From: an uncultured Muribaculaceae bacterium
GTDB taxonomy: Bacteria; Bacteroidota; Bacteroidia; Bacteroidales; Muribaculaceae
Length of the DNA stretch: 58,470 bases
Reading direction: 5' to 3'
Assembly (NCBI GenBank): GCA_902494515.1
Contig: CABUTS010000010.1
Span: forward strand, 1 to 58,470
Every line of letters begins with the position of its first letter. Within the stretch, counting starts at the first letter, position 1. The notes beneath the pieces were generated by a model, which was given only the letters and a program-made list of their open reading frames with translations, ran no database searches and was not told the DNA's origin. Below are positions 43,280 through 51,135 of this stretch, piece after piece. Made by a program: the position numbers and the translations under genes.

Positions 43280-44757
43280 AATCCGGTGCCAACAGCCATA
43301 AAGGGCTATCAGTCCATGTGCTGAAAATCATGGGGATTTTCAGCGGGGTGCAGGTGCTCTCGATTCTATGCGCTGTTGTCCGCACGAAGCTGGTGGCCAT
43401 ATGGTTAGGTCCGGAGGGAATGGGGCTGTTCGGCCTCTACAACTCCGGGGTCGAGACCATGAACACCGTGGCGCAGATGAGCACGGGCACCGGCGTAATC
43501 CGCAGTCTGGCCGCCGCTCCCCGCCAGGCCCTCGCCCGGCTCGTCAAGATCATCCGCCGCTGGGGGTGCACCTTAGGCCTGATCGGCGCGAGCGCCACCC
43601 TGCTTCTCTCCCCCTGGCTGAGCGAGTTCACCTTCGGCGACCGCGACCATTCCTGGGGCTTCGCCCTGCTCTCCATTGCGGTGTTCTTCTCAGCCATCGC
43701 CAACAACGAATCCTCTATTTTCCAGGGACTTAAACAATACTCCCGGCTGGCGAAATCCACCGTATGGGGTGTTGCCCTCGGCCTCGCGGTCAGTGCCCCG
43801 ATGTTCTATTTCTGGGGCCTTGACAGCATAATCCCGTCGCTGTTAGCTTATCCCGCCTGTATCTGCGCCTGCTACTGGATTCCGCGCCCCCGCACCGAAC
43901 CTGCCGGCCCGGTTTCCATCCGCGACACCTTCGCGGAGGGGAAAGAGTTCGCCATCCTGGGGATCTACATCACCCTGACAGCCTTCGCCAGCAACGCCGC
44001 GAGCTATATATTCATGTCCTACCTCAACCACCGCGCAGGCACCGAAACCGCCGGGTTCTTTCAGGCCGGTTTCACCCTGGTGAACCGTTATGTAGGGCTG
44101 GTGCTCACGGCCATCGGAATGGAGTACCTTCCGCGCCTGTCGCAGGTCAGCGACTCGCGCAAACGCGTCCGCGCCTTCCTCTCCCACGAGATTCTGCTGA
44201 TAATGCTGGTGCTGTTCCCGGTCGTCGCCCTGTTCGTCGCCGCCGACGAGCTGATTATCAGGGTGATGTACGCCGAGGATTTCCTCGTGATGCTGCCGTT
44301 CGTAACCTGGGCGGTCGTCGGCACCATATTCCGCGGATGGTCGTGGTGCATGGCCTTCGTGATTCTCGCGCGCAACGACGGCAAGGCCTTCCTGCTCACC
44401 GAAGTAACCTCCGCAATCGCCTACATACTGCTGAATATCATCTTCTTCGAGAACTTCGGTATCGCGGGGATGGGCTACGCCTACATCCTCTGGTATCTGC
44501 TCTACACCCTGACAGTCTGGGGAATCTGCCGCCGGCGATACCGCCTAAGCCTCTCCGCCGGCGCCCTATGGATGCCGGTCGGAATCTTCCTGGCGTGCGC
44601 CGCCACGGCGCTGATCCGCAGCTGGGTCGGCTGGTGGGGTGCAGTCCCCTTCGCCATCGCCGCTATCTGCTTTTCAGTCATTGCCTTACGCCGCATCATG
44701 GGAATTAGCTTCGCGAACGTGTGGGAAAAATTTGTCAGAAAAGCAAAAAAAGAGTAA
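43276..44757 (+). CDS. Wzx-like polysaccharide flippase (O-antigen translocase type)
   Basis: A 493-residue MOP-superfamily transporter with 12-14 hydrophobic segments. It starts LKIMGIFSGVQVLSILCAVV and has the family's LVAIWLGPEGMGLFGLYNSG near the first helices, then ETAGFFQAGFTLVNRYVGLV and a central loop. It moves lipid-linked sugar repeat units across the inner membrane; the actual substrate is unknown. No polysaccharide locus lies next to it, which is unusual, although the GT-C-like genes (17-20 kb) and the GT2 gene (26 kb) are in the same window. Its ATG overlaps the EnvC-like stop (ATGA). Confidence 0.85.
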   Translation: MKSGANSHKGLSVHVLKIMGIFSGVQVLSILCAVVRTKLVAIWLGPEGMGLFGLYNSGVETMNTVAQMSTGTGVIRSLAAAPRQALARLVKIIRRWGCTLGLIGASATLLLSPWLSEFTFGDRDHSWGFALLSIAVFFSAIANNESSIFQGLKQYSRLAKSTVWGVALGLAVSAPMFYFWGLDSIIPSLLAYPACICACYWIPRPRTEPAGPVSIRDTFAEGKEFAILGIYITLTAFASNAASYIFMSYLNHRAGTETAGFFQAGFTLVNRYVGLVLTAIGMEYLPRLSQVSDSRKRVRAFLSHEILLIMLVLFPVVALFVAADELIIRVMYAEDFLVMLPFVTWAVVGTIFRGWSWCMAFVILARNDGKAFLLTEVTSAIAYILLNIIFFENFGIAGMGYAYILWYLLYTLTVWGICRRRYRLSLSAGALWMPVGIFLACAATALIRSWVGWWGAVPFAIAAICFSVIALRRIMGISFANVWEKFVRKAKKE

Positions 44758-44762
44758 CTTTG
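44731..44762 (+). promoter_or_regulatory. Promoter of rsmA
   Basis: TTTG (44731-44734), a 20-bp spacer and TAACTTTG (44755-44762). The -33 box lies inside the end of the flippase gene. The leader is about 14 nt. Confidence 0.8.
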
Positions 44763-44781
44763 CTCTGAAAACCGAAAACCG

Positions 44782-45549
44782 ATGAAAGTACGCCCCAAAA
44801 AGGCCCTCGGCCAGCACTTCCTCACCGACCTGAGCATCGCAGAGCGCATCGCCGCGACGCTCGATGACTTCCGCGGCCTCCCCGTGGTAGAGGTCGGTCC
44901 CGGCATGGGGGTGCTCTCGCAGTTCCTCATCAGCCGCGGCCACGACCTGACGGTGGTGGAACTCGACTCCGAGAGCGTGGAATATCTCAAGGAAAATTTC
45001 CCGGACCTCGACGGCCGGATTGTGGAGGCCGACTTTCTGCAGCTCGACCTCTCGCAGCTCGTTCCCGGCGCCGGGAAGTTCTGCCTGACAGGCAATTACC
45101 CCTACAACATCTCCTCGCAGATTTTCTTCCACGCCCTCGACTACAAGGACCGGATTATCTGCATCTCGGGGATGCTGCAGCGCGAGGTCGCCCAGCGTCT
45201 GGCTGCCCCTCCGGGCACCAAGGCGCGCGGAATCCTGAGTGTGCTGCTCCAGGCATGGTACGATGTGGAGTATCTGTTCACCGTCGACGAGAATGTTTTC
45301 AACCCGCCGCCGAAGGTGAAATCCGGGGTCATCAGGATGGTGCGCAACAACGTCACCGACCTTGGCTGCGACCCGGCGAAGTTCAAGGCTGTGGTGAAAA
45401 CCACCTTCGGGCAGCGCCGCAAGACCATCCGCAACTCCATCAGAGCGCTCCTCCCCCCCGGCGCCCCGATGCCTGAATCGCCCCTGCTGGCAATGCGCCC
45501 CGAGCAGCTCGGCGTGGAGCAGTTCATTGAGCTAACAAACTTGATTTAA
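44782..45549 (+). CDS. rsmA: 16S rRNA dimethyladenosine transferase
   Basis: Dimethylates the two adjacent adenosines in the 3' terminal hairpin of 16S rRNA (A1518 and A1519 in E. coli numbering) during small-subunit assembly. It starts KVRPKKALGQHFL as expected, has the SAM site VEVGPGMGVLSQ, then VELDSES and the adenosine-binding NYPYNISS (Asn105). The C-terminal domain includes FNPPPKVKSGVI and FGQRRKTIRNS. It is 255 residues, typical for Bacteroidales. Confidence 0.96.
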   Translation: MKVRPKKALGQHFLTDLSIAERIAATLDDFRGLPVVEVGPGMGVLSQFLISRGHDLTVVELDSESVEYLKENFPDLDGRIVEADFLQLDLSQLVPGAGKFCLTGNYPYNISSQIFFHALDYKDRIICISGMLQREVAQRLAAPPGTKARGILSVLLQAWYDVEYLFTVDENVFNPPPKVKSGVIRMVRNNVTDLGCDPAKFKAVVKTTFGQRRKTIRNSIRALLPPGAPMPESPLLAMRPEQLGVEQFIELTNLI

Positions 45550-45559
45550 ATCACTGACA

Positions 45560-46933
45560 ATGAAAGAGTTCGACGAAGAATATCTCAATAAGATCAAGGA
45601 AATCGTGGTAAACCACGATGACGACGCCGCGCGCCGCGAGCTCGAAGAGATGCACCCCGCCGACATCGCCGAACTCTATAAGGTCCTTGACCTCCATGAG
45701 GCCGAATATCTGTATCGGCTCCTCTCGGCCGACAAGGCCGCCGAGGTGCTCATGGAACTCGACGAGGATGACCGCCGCAAACTCCTCTCCGACATGGAGC
45801 CGGAGGAAATCGCCTCGAAATACATCGACCACCTCGACACCGACGATGCCGTAGACCTTATCCAGGACCTCGACAAGGAGGACCAGGAGGAGGTGCTCTC
45901 GCACATCGACGACGTCGACCAGGCCGGCGACATCATCGACCTGCTGAAATACGACGAGGACACCGCCGGCGGTCTGATGGGCACCGAGATGCTCGTGGTC
46001 AACGAAAACTGGTCCATGCCCGAGTGCATCAAGCAGCTGCGTATGCAGGCCGAGGATATGGACGAGGTCTACTACGTCTATGTCGTCGACAACGACGACC
46101 GTCTGCGCGGCACTCTCCCGCTGAAGGAGCTGATCACCCACCCCTCGGTTTCCAAAATCAAGAACGTGATGGAGACCGACCCCGTGTCGGTGAAAACCGA
46201 CACTCCGCTCGACGATGTGGCCATCGATTTCGAGAAGTACAACCTCGTGGCCATGCCGGTTGTCGACTCCATCGGGCGACTTGTGGGACACATCACCGTC
46301 GACGACGTCATGGACCGGGTGCGCGAATCTTCGGAACGCGACTACCAGTTGGCTTCCGGTCTTTCGCAGGACGTGGAATCGAACGACACCGTCTGGCAGC
46401 AGACCAAGGCACGCCTGCCCTGGCTGCTGATCGGCATCGCTGGCGGTATCGGCAACTCGCTGATTCTCGGCAACTTCGAAGCCGGATTCGCCACGAATCC
46501 CGCCATGGCGCTGTTCATCCCGATGATCGGCGGCACGGGCGGTAACGTCGGTATCCAGTCCTCCGCCATCGTGGTGCAGGGCCTGGCCAACGGCTCTCTG
46601 GACCTCAAGGACACCAGCCGCCAGATTTTCAAAGAAATAGGCGTAGGCTTCATCAATGGCCTTATAATCTCGCTGATCGTTTTCACTTACAACATCTTCA
46701 CCCTGTCGCCGTGGAACCCGACGACGCTGGCCGTGTCGCTGTCGCTGATGGCCGTGGTGCTGTTCGCCTCGATTTTCGGCACATTCGTGCCGCTGACCCT
46801 CGAGCGTTTCAAAATCGACCCCGCGCTCGCCACCGGCCCCTTCATCTCCATCACCAACGACATCATCGGCATGCTCATCTACATGCTCATCTCCTCCGCC
46901 CTGATGCAGGCCTTCACAGCCGCCGGCCTTTAA
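45560..46933 (+). CDS. mgtE: Magnesium transporter MgtE
   Basis: A Mg2+ channel-transporter in the inner membrane. The 457-residue protein has an acidic MgtE-N superhelical domain (about 1-130, LEEMHPADIAELYKVL), two CBS domains (about 130-255, DDVYYVYVVDND-like and VAMPVVDSIGRLVGHITVDD), a plug helix, and five membrane segments from about 285. The pore motif region includes IGGTGGNVGIQSSAIV. Family knowledge: binding of Mg2+ between the acidic N-domain and CBS domains closes the pore, so the protein senses its own substrate. It starts 10 bp after the rsmA stop. Confidence 0.96.
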   Translation: MKEFDEEYLNKIKEIVVNHDDDAARRELEEMHPADIAELYKVLDLHEAEYLYRLLSADKAAEVLMELDEDDRRKLLSDMEPEEIASKYIDHLDTDDAVDLIQDLDKEDQEEVLSHIDDVDQAGDIIDLLKYDEDTAGGLMGTEMLVVNENWSMPECIKQLRMQAEDMDEVYYVYVVDNDDRLRGTLPLKELITHPSVSKIKNVMETDPVSVKTDTPLDDVAIDFEKYNLVAMPVVDSIGRLVGHITVDDVMDRVRESSERDYQLASGLSQDVESNDTVWQQTKARLPWLLIGIAGGIGNSLILGNFEAGFATNPAMALFIPMIGGTGGNVGIQSSAIVVQGLANGSLDLKDTSRQIFKEIGVGFINGLIISLIVFTYNIFTLSPWNPTTLAVSLSLMAVVLFASIFGTFVPLTLERFKIDPALATGPFISITNDIIGMLIYMLISSALMQAFTAAGL

Positions 46934-46946
46934 TCTCCGACAAATT

Positions 46947-47426
46947 TTGGATACAGTCACAATCTATATAATCCTGCTGTTAGCCGCCGCCCTCAGCGTC
47001 GCCCTTTTAGCCATTCCGAAAGGCACCGGACCGGTGCTGACCGACTTCGCCACCGGCAAGCTCACAGCCTCGGACTTCGCCGCCAAAGACCCGTCGCCCC
47101 GTCTGGAGCTACTCTGCCGCGATGACGGCACTCTCGAAATCAACCGAATCGGCCTCCCCGCCGGACTCAACAACGCCGCGACTGTAGCTCTGGCCATTAC
47201 CCGCAAGGGGTTCGACATCTCGATTGAAGAACGGATTACCCCCGGCTCAGGCGCGCTGCTCGACTCCGAGCTGCAGCCCGTCGACACCGCCACGTTCTAC
47301 ATCCCCAACCTCGCCCGCGAGCGCTACCACATCAGCTACAACTCCGCGCCGACCTCCACCTTCACCTCCTTCACCCTCCTGAACCGCCCGGGCCTCCGCT
47401 CCTCGCGTCCCCTCCGCCCGGCGTAA
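46947..47426 (+). CDS. Hypothetical single-pass membrane protein
   Basis: A 159-residue protein with a TTG start (LDTVTIYIILL), 13 bp after mgtE. One membrane segment at residues about 4-24 (IYIILLLAAALSVALLAIPK) leads into a periplasmic-type region with beta character (LELLCRDDGTLEINRIGLPA, SIEERITPGSG, RYHISYNSAPTSTFTSF). I do not recognise the family. The end is Arg/Pro-rich. The position suggests co-transcription with mgtE, but no function follows. Confidence 0.65.
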   Translation: MDTVTIYIILLLAAALSVALLAIPKGTGPVLTDFATGKLTASDFAAKDPSPRLELLCRDDGTLEINRIGLPAGLNNAATVALAITRKGFDISIEERITPGSGALLDSELQPVDTATFYIPNLARERYHISYNSAPTSTFTSFTLLNRPGLRSSRPLRPA

Positions 47427-47502
47427 TCCCACCAATTCCCCGCCGGGAGTCCCGGTCCATTCACCCTCCAGCCGGCAGTCCGGTCCTTTCTTATATTTTA
47501 CC

Positions 47503-47877
47503 ATGGCTGACCACAATGATTTAGGCAAATGGGGCGAAAACCTCGTTGTCGACAAACTGATTACAGAAGGCTACACCATCGTGGAGCGCAACTGGCTTTG
47601 CGGCCACGCCGAAATCGACATCATCGCCACCCGTGGCGACGACATCATCTTTGTAGAGGTCAAAACACGCTCAACCGACGACTTCGGCAACCCCATCGAC
47701 GCCATGACACCCAAGAAAATCGGGCTCCTTGCGCGCGCTGCCAACAGCTATCTGCGCCAGATGCGCCTGGATTTGAATCCCCGCTTCGACGTCGTCGGCA
47801 TCATCGGCGACGGCCACGAAGTCACCTCCTTCGAATACATCCCCAACGCCTTCCTCCCCCCTCTCCGCACCTATTAG
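47503..47877 (+). CDS. YraN-family (UPF0102) nuclease-like protein
   Basis: A 124-residue protein of the YraN family with a PD-(D/E)XK-like fold. It starts DLGKWGENLVVDKLITEGY, then carries the nuclease-like core GHAEIDIIATRGDDIIFVEV (Glu, Asp, then ExK in VEVKTRS) and MTPKKIGLLARAANSYL. The active-site set (E, D, ExK) is intact. Its biological role is unknown; homologues are widespread. A plus-strand hairpin at 47949 may end this unit. Confidence 0.9.
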   Translation: MADHNDLGKWGENLVVDKLITEGYTIVERNWLCGHAEIDIIATRGDDIIFVEVKTRSTDDFGNPIDAMTPKKIGLLARAANSYLRQMRLDLNPRFDVVGIIGDGHEVTSFEYIPNAFLPPLRTY

Positions 47878-47948
47878 TCCGCCCCAAAGCGGTGGATTGC
47901 AGGCCCCAAGCTCCGGGTTGCAGCAGCGGCGGTCAGCTGGTTACTGCG

Positions 47949-47970
47949 GCGGAATCGGCGATTCCGCTTT
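47949..47970. terminator. Candidate terminator between yraN and the outer-membrane orphan
   Basis: GCGGAATC (47949-47956) pairs with GATTCCGC (47960-47967) around a 3-nt loop, followed by TTT. It lies between convergent genes. The unit GCGATTCCGC recurs three times in this gap (near 47958, 47978 and 48013), so part of it is a short repeat. Confidence 0.45.
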
Positions 47971-48027
47971 CCTGGGGGCGATTCCGCCATCCAGCGCAGC
48001 GCCCTGGAGCGGCGATTCCGCAAGTTA

Positions 48028-49158
48028 TTAAGGGAGGGTGATGCGGAGGAGGAGGCGCTGATAAAAGATCATTGAGCCGGGGGTGAAGTTGAAATTCAGG
48101 GAGGCCTGGAGGCTGACATGGTCGTTGCGGAGGATGTAGCCATAGATATCCAGCCGGTCGTAGAATTTCTTCCGATAGAATGGTTCCCCCTGATATAGCC
48201 CGGTGCCCAGGATACTGTAAACCACGGGATTATCGAGGAGGTCCTCCTCGGTTGCATGGGGCGCGGAGTCATCGGCGAAATGCGCTCCGGGGTAATTATA
48301 CGATGGGAAAAGCTCGCCGCCGGCATAGAGTGTATTCTTCATTCCGAACCATTTCCATTCGCCGACAGCCGACAGATAGATGCCCGCCGGCGTCTTCCAG
48401 CCGGCTTCGCGAACCGCGCGGTTGCGCTCGATGGTCATCAGCAACCCGGCGCGGATATTCAGCGAATCGAGAGCCGTCTTGCTCCCTAAATCCGCTGCAA
48501 GATAGGGATTTACGAGGAAATTATCCACGATATGCTGGTCTGCTGGGGCGTTCTTTTGCAGCGCATAATGGTTCATCTGGGCGTAAGCGCCGAAGCCGAA
48601 CCAGTTGTTGCGCGGCGACATCTGTCCGTGGAACACGATGTTGAACGCTTCGCGCTGCTTGCGCGACTGCATTCCGCGCCAGTCGACATATGCGTCGAAG
48701 TACCCTTTTTCGCCGACATACTGCACCAGGACACCGCGGATGTTATTCTGATGATAGCTCAGCGAGTCGCTCCACAGGAAGCCCGGCATCTCCTCGATCA
48801 GCTGCCGGCGCGGAAACATACCCATCGAAAAGCGCCAGCTTTGCTGCTCATGGCGGTAATAGAGGGTCGGCGAAATCCTGTGACCGTCCCATTCCGAGCC
48901 AATAGGCTGATGCCAGACAACGCCGCCGGCCAGACGGTCCTGTCCACCGTTGAAGGTGACGCCCACCTCCGGCGCGAGATTGGTGAAAAAGTAAGTTTTG
49001 GTAGCCGTGATATCCTTGTCCCCCTCGCGGTTATCGAAAACCGAGGAGAAATCAATGTTCCAATACGGCTCAATGGCTTTTGAGGGCAAAAACGCCGTCA
49101 GAAGCGCGAGCAACACGATTAAACTTTTGCGTTTCAACGCTTTATGATTTAAATCCAA
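48028..49158 (-). CDS. Outer-membrane beta-barrel-like protein of unknown function
   Basis: A 376-residue protein with a signal peptide (residues 1-29, SLIVLLALLTAFLPSKA). The mature part is rich in aromatic, alternating strands (NIDFSSVFDNREGDKDITAT, RISPTLYYRHEQQSWRFSMG, NWFGFGAYAQMNHYALQ) and ends in LQASLNFNFTPGSMIFYQRL then LLLRITLP. This fits a beta-barrel of 12-16 strands, but I recognise no family. It stands alone between yraN and yitT; its upstream region holds a 29-nt triple repeat. Confidence 0.7.
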   Translation of the reverse strand: MDLNHKALKRKSLIVLLALLTAFLPSKAIEPYWNIDFSSVFDNREGDKDITATKTYFFTNLAPEVGVTFNGGQDRLAGGVVWHQPIGSEWDGHRISPTLYYRHEQQSWRFSMGMFPRRQLIEEMPGFLWSDSLSYHQNNIRGVLVQYVGEKGYFDAYVDWRGMQSRKQREAFNIVFHGQMSPRNNWFGFGAYAQMNHYALQKNAPADQHIVDNFLVNPYLAADLGSKTALDSLNIRAGLLMTIERNRAVREAGWKTPAGIYLSAVGEWKWFGMKNTLYAGGELFPSYNYPGAHFADDSAPHATEEDLLDNPVVYSILGTGLYQGEPFYRKKFYDRLDIYGYILRNDHVSLQASLNFNFTPGSMIFYQRLLLRITLP

Positions 49159-49165
49159 TAAAATT

Positions 49166-49252
49166 CCAGGCTATTCAGCCGCCGGATACTAATGCCAAGC
49201 TATTCAGCCGCCGGATATTAATTCCAGACTTTGCAGCCGCCGATGTCTGCCG
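49166..49252. repeat. 29-nt tandem repeat, three copies
   Basis: Copies start at 49166, 49195 and 49224; the first two differ by three bases (CTATTCAGCCGCCGGATA core) and the third is degenerate. The array fills the promoter region of the outer-membrane orphan on the minus strand and the space just downstream of yitT. Confidence 0.9.
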
Positions 49253-49260
49253 GGGCGGCC

Positions 49261-50256
49261 CTAAACGATTTTCGACGTGGGATCGGGGCGGTTGACCAGC
49301 TCGATTTTAGCATGCGGATCGCGCATTTTCAGTTTGATTTCGTCGAAACCGCGGCCATAAACGCCGTTGACCTGCGCCTGAGTGATGAAAGCGTCATTGT
49401 CGATGGACTTGATGATGCGGAAAATGGTCACAGACTCGATCTTGCGGCACATCACCAGGAGCACTTTCACCTCCTTCTTGGAGTACCATCCCATGCCGTT
49501 GAGGACTGTGCAGCCGCGCTGCGCCTCGTTGTTGATAGCCGTGGCTATCTCCTCCCATTTCGGCGAAAAGATGGTGAACTGCACCGCCTGGCGGTTGGTG
49601 TGGATCACCATGTCGGCCATGAAGGGAATCACAAACAGAGTTACCAGACCGAACACGAGCGAGGGGACACCGTCGGCAAATTTAAAGCCCTCTATCATAA
49701 TGAATTTCAGCACGATAGAGGAGGTGATGATCGAGAGGTCGAAGTACATCATCGCGCGGCCGATCGACACATTGGATTTCTTCGAGGCGATGGCCGCCAC
49801 AATATCCGTGCCGCCCGTCGAGCCGTTGTGGATGAACACCAGACCGATACCGAGGCCGCAGAGAACCGCGCCGATAATCACATCCATGAATGTCTCCCCC
49901 TTCACCGGCGGTTCGGTGAACAGCGGCTGGAAGAGGGCGAAAATCAGCGAGATAATCACAACACCGAAGAGCGTGCGCAGCACGAACGTTCGTCCGACTA
50001 TCTTCCAGGCGAAGCACAACATGATGATATTCACCGTGAAAATCGTCACGGAATAGGGGATATGGAAGCCGAAGCAACCCCAGGTAATCATGTCGAAGAC
50101 CTGACTCAGGCCGGCCATGCCGCCAATCACGACCTTGTCAGGCGCCGTGGCAATGAAGCAGCAGAATCCGAGGCCGTAGAGGGCGATTCCGAAGATAATC
50201 AGCAGGTAGTCCTTGGCGTAAAGCCAGAGTTTGGGATGTGGTATTTTCATGGACAT
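49261..50256 (-). CDS. YitT-family (DUF161/DUF2179) membrane protein
   Basis: A 331-residue protein with five or six membrane segments (LLIIFGIALYGLGFCCFIAT, IPYSVTIFTVNIIMLCFAW, TLFGVVIISLIFALF, IIGAVLCGLGIGLVF), the typical NGSTGGTDIVA motif and a C-terminal DUF2179 domain (about 225-315, AVQFTIFSPKWEEIATAINN to ITQAQVNGVYGRGFD). The family is widespread; some members are linked to ion or small-molecule homeostasis, but the role is not settled. It has a strong promoter at 50355-50324 overlapping a terminator-like hairpin. Confidence 0.88.
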   Translation of the reverse strand: MSMKIPHPKLWLYAKDYLLIIFGIALYGLGFCCFIATAPDKVVIGGMAGLSQVFDMITWGCFGFHIPYSVTIFTVNIIMLCFAWKIVGRTFVLRTLFGVVIISLIFALFQPLFTEPPVKGETFMDVIIGAVLCGLGIGLVFIHNGSTGGTDIVAAIASKKSNVSIGRAMMYFDLSIITSSIVLKFIMIEGFKFADGVPSLVFGLVTLFVIPFMADMVIHTNRQAVQFTIFSPKWEEIATAINNEAQRGCTVLNGMGWYSKKEVKVLLVMCRKIESVTIFRIIKSIDNDAFITQAQVNGVYGRGFDEIKLKMRDPHAKIELVNRPDPTSKIV

Positions 50257-50289
50257 AAGTTGCAGAGCATATTTGGTTATAAGCGCAGC

Positions 50290-50324
50290 AAAAAAAGCAG
50301 CTGCATCAGAGGCAATGCAGCTGC
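50290..50324 (-). terminator. Minus-strand hairpin with T-run overlapping the yitT promoter
   Basis: Arms 50297-50306 and 50315-50324 pair perfectly over 10 bp around an 8-nt loop; on the minus strand seven T residues follow. It fits a terminator for the upstream amidase gene, but its first base is also the last base of the yitT -7 box. Confidence 0.75.
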
Positions 50325-50355
50325 AAATTTACACTATTTTTCGGAAAAGAGCAAA
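50324..50355 (-). promoter_or_regulatory. Promoter of the yitT-family gene
   Basis: On the minus strand TTTG (50355-50352), a 20-bp spacer and TAAATTTG (50331-50324). The transcription start is expected near 50318, inside the hairpin above, so the yitT mRNA would contain only part of it. Confidence 0.8.
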
Positions 50356-50381
50356 GATAGCCCCGGGATTTTAGCCCAACT

Positions 50382-50506
50382 TGCTAAATTATCCAAAGCA
50401 GCTTTAACAGCTACAATAGCTAAAGTAGCTAAAGTAGCTAAAGTAGCTAAAGTAGCTAAAATAGCTAAAGTAGCTATAATAGCTATAATAGCTAATTCAG
50501 CTAAAG
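50382..50506. repeat. AGCTAAA micro-repeat array 1
   Basis: About a dozen units around GCTA with a 9-nt period (TAGCTAAAG repeated perfectly four times in the core near 50416-50460). The array reaches into the stop codon of the amidase gene (50503-50501). A similar but looser array lies at 57889-58012. Confidence 0.9.
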
Positions 50507-50995
50507 CCCGGCATACTCAGCCTGCGCGTCGAAGCAGGGGCAGGCTTTTGCGGCAAATTCGCGGTGGCCGTGGATGGTGGCCTGGGGGAAGTGATCGCGG
50601 AGAGCTTTCAGCAGGGCTGTGAGCGAGGCGCGCTGCCCGGCAGTGCGGGTATCGGCCGGTTTGCCGTTCTTATCGAGGCCGCCTACATAACAGATACCCA
50701 CGGAGTTACGGTTGTGGGCAAGACAATGAGCGCCCATGCGGCCCATCGGACGGCCTACCTCGATTGTGCCGTCGAGGTCGATGACAAAATGGTAGCCGAT
50801 ATCGGCGAAGCCGCGTTCGCGATGCCAGCGATGGATGTCGGCGGCGCGGAAGTCGTGCCCGGCCTTAGTGGCAGAGCAGTGGATGATCAGCTCGCAGATG
50901 ACGCGGGAGGTTGCGAACGTCTTTTCGTCAGGAAGAACGGGGGTAAAAGACTGACTTCCAGTCAGTTTTTCAACGAGATTGGATTGTTTATTCAT
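50501..50995 (-). CDS. N-acetylmuramoyl-L-alanine amidase, T7-lysozyme type
   Basis: A 164-residue Amidase_2/PGRP-fold zinc amidase that cuts the bond between muramic acid and the peptide stem. The zinc ligands are present: His in ELIIHCSATKAG, and His with Cys in IHGHREFAAKACPC. GYHFVIDLDGTIEVGRP and HNRNSVGICYVGGLD are typical of the group. The first 30 residues (MNKQSNLVEKLTGSQSFT) are not part of the domain and there is no signal peptide, so export is unclear. The fold is shared with phage endolysins, but no phage genes are near. A second copy of such genes is common in Bacteroidales chromosomes. Confidence 0.88.
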   Translation of the reverse strand: MNKQSNLVEKLTGSQSFTPVLPDEKTFATSRVICELIIHCSATKAGHDFRAADIHRWHRERGFADIGYHFVIDLDGTIEVGRPMGRMGAHCLAHNRNSVGICYVGGLDKNGKPADTRTAGQRASLTALLKALRDHFPQATIHGHREFAAKACPCFDAQAEYAGL

Positions 50996-51066
50996 AGTTG
51001 CGGAGTGATTTTACTCCGCAAAGTTAGCCGACAAAAGCCCCCGGAAGTATGCGAAAATGCTACTTC

Positions 51067-51130
51067 GGAGTTGAAGAGTTTATGAGTTGATGAGCTGAGG
51101 AGTTTATGAGTTTATGAGTTGAGGAGTTTA
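51067..51130. repeat. GAGTTTATGAGTTGA-type micro-repeat
   Basis: Repeats of GAGTTTATGAGTT and GAGTTGATGAG or GAGCTGAGGAG with a period of about 8 nt or multiples thereof. The array lies between the amidase start and the S41 gene end and stops 5 nt before the S41 stop codon. Confidence 0.8.
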
Positions 51131-51135
51131 GGGCT

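Noticed and set aside
45551..46960. 469-codon antisense frame opposite mgtE
   Set aside because: His/Val/Asp-rich shadow; mgtE on the plus strand is unmistakable.
50382..50506. CRISPR array
   Set aside because: The 9-nt unit repeats without spacers and no cas genes are present.
49231..50622. 463-codon plus frame covering yitT and the AGCTAAA array
   Set aside because: Shadow of yitT continued through the repeat; the poly-AK(V/I) tail is the translated array.
50501..50995. Prophage endolysin
   Set aside because: No holin, structural or replication genes around it; T7-type amidases are common on Bacteroidales chromosomes.
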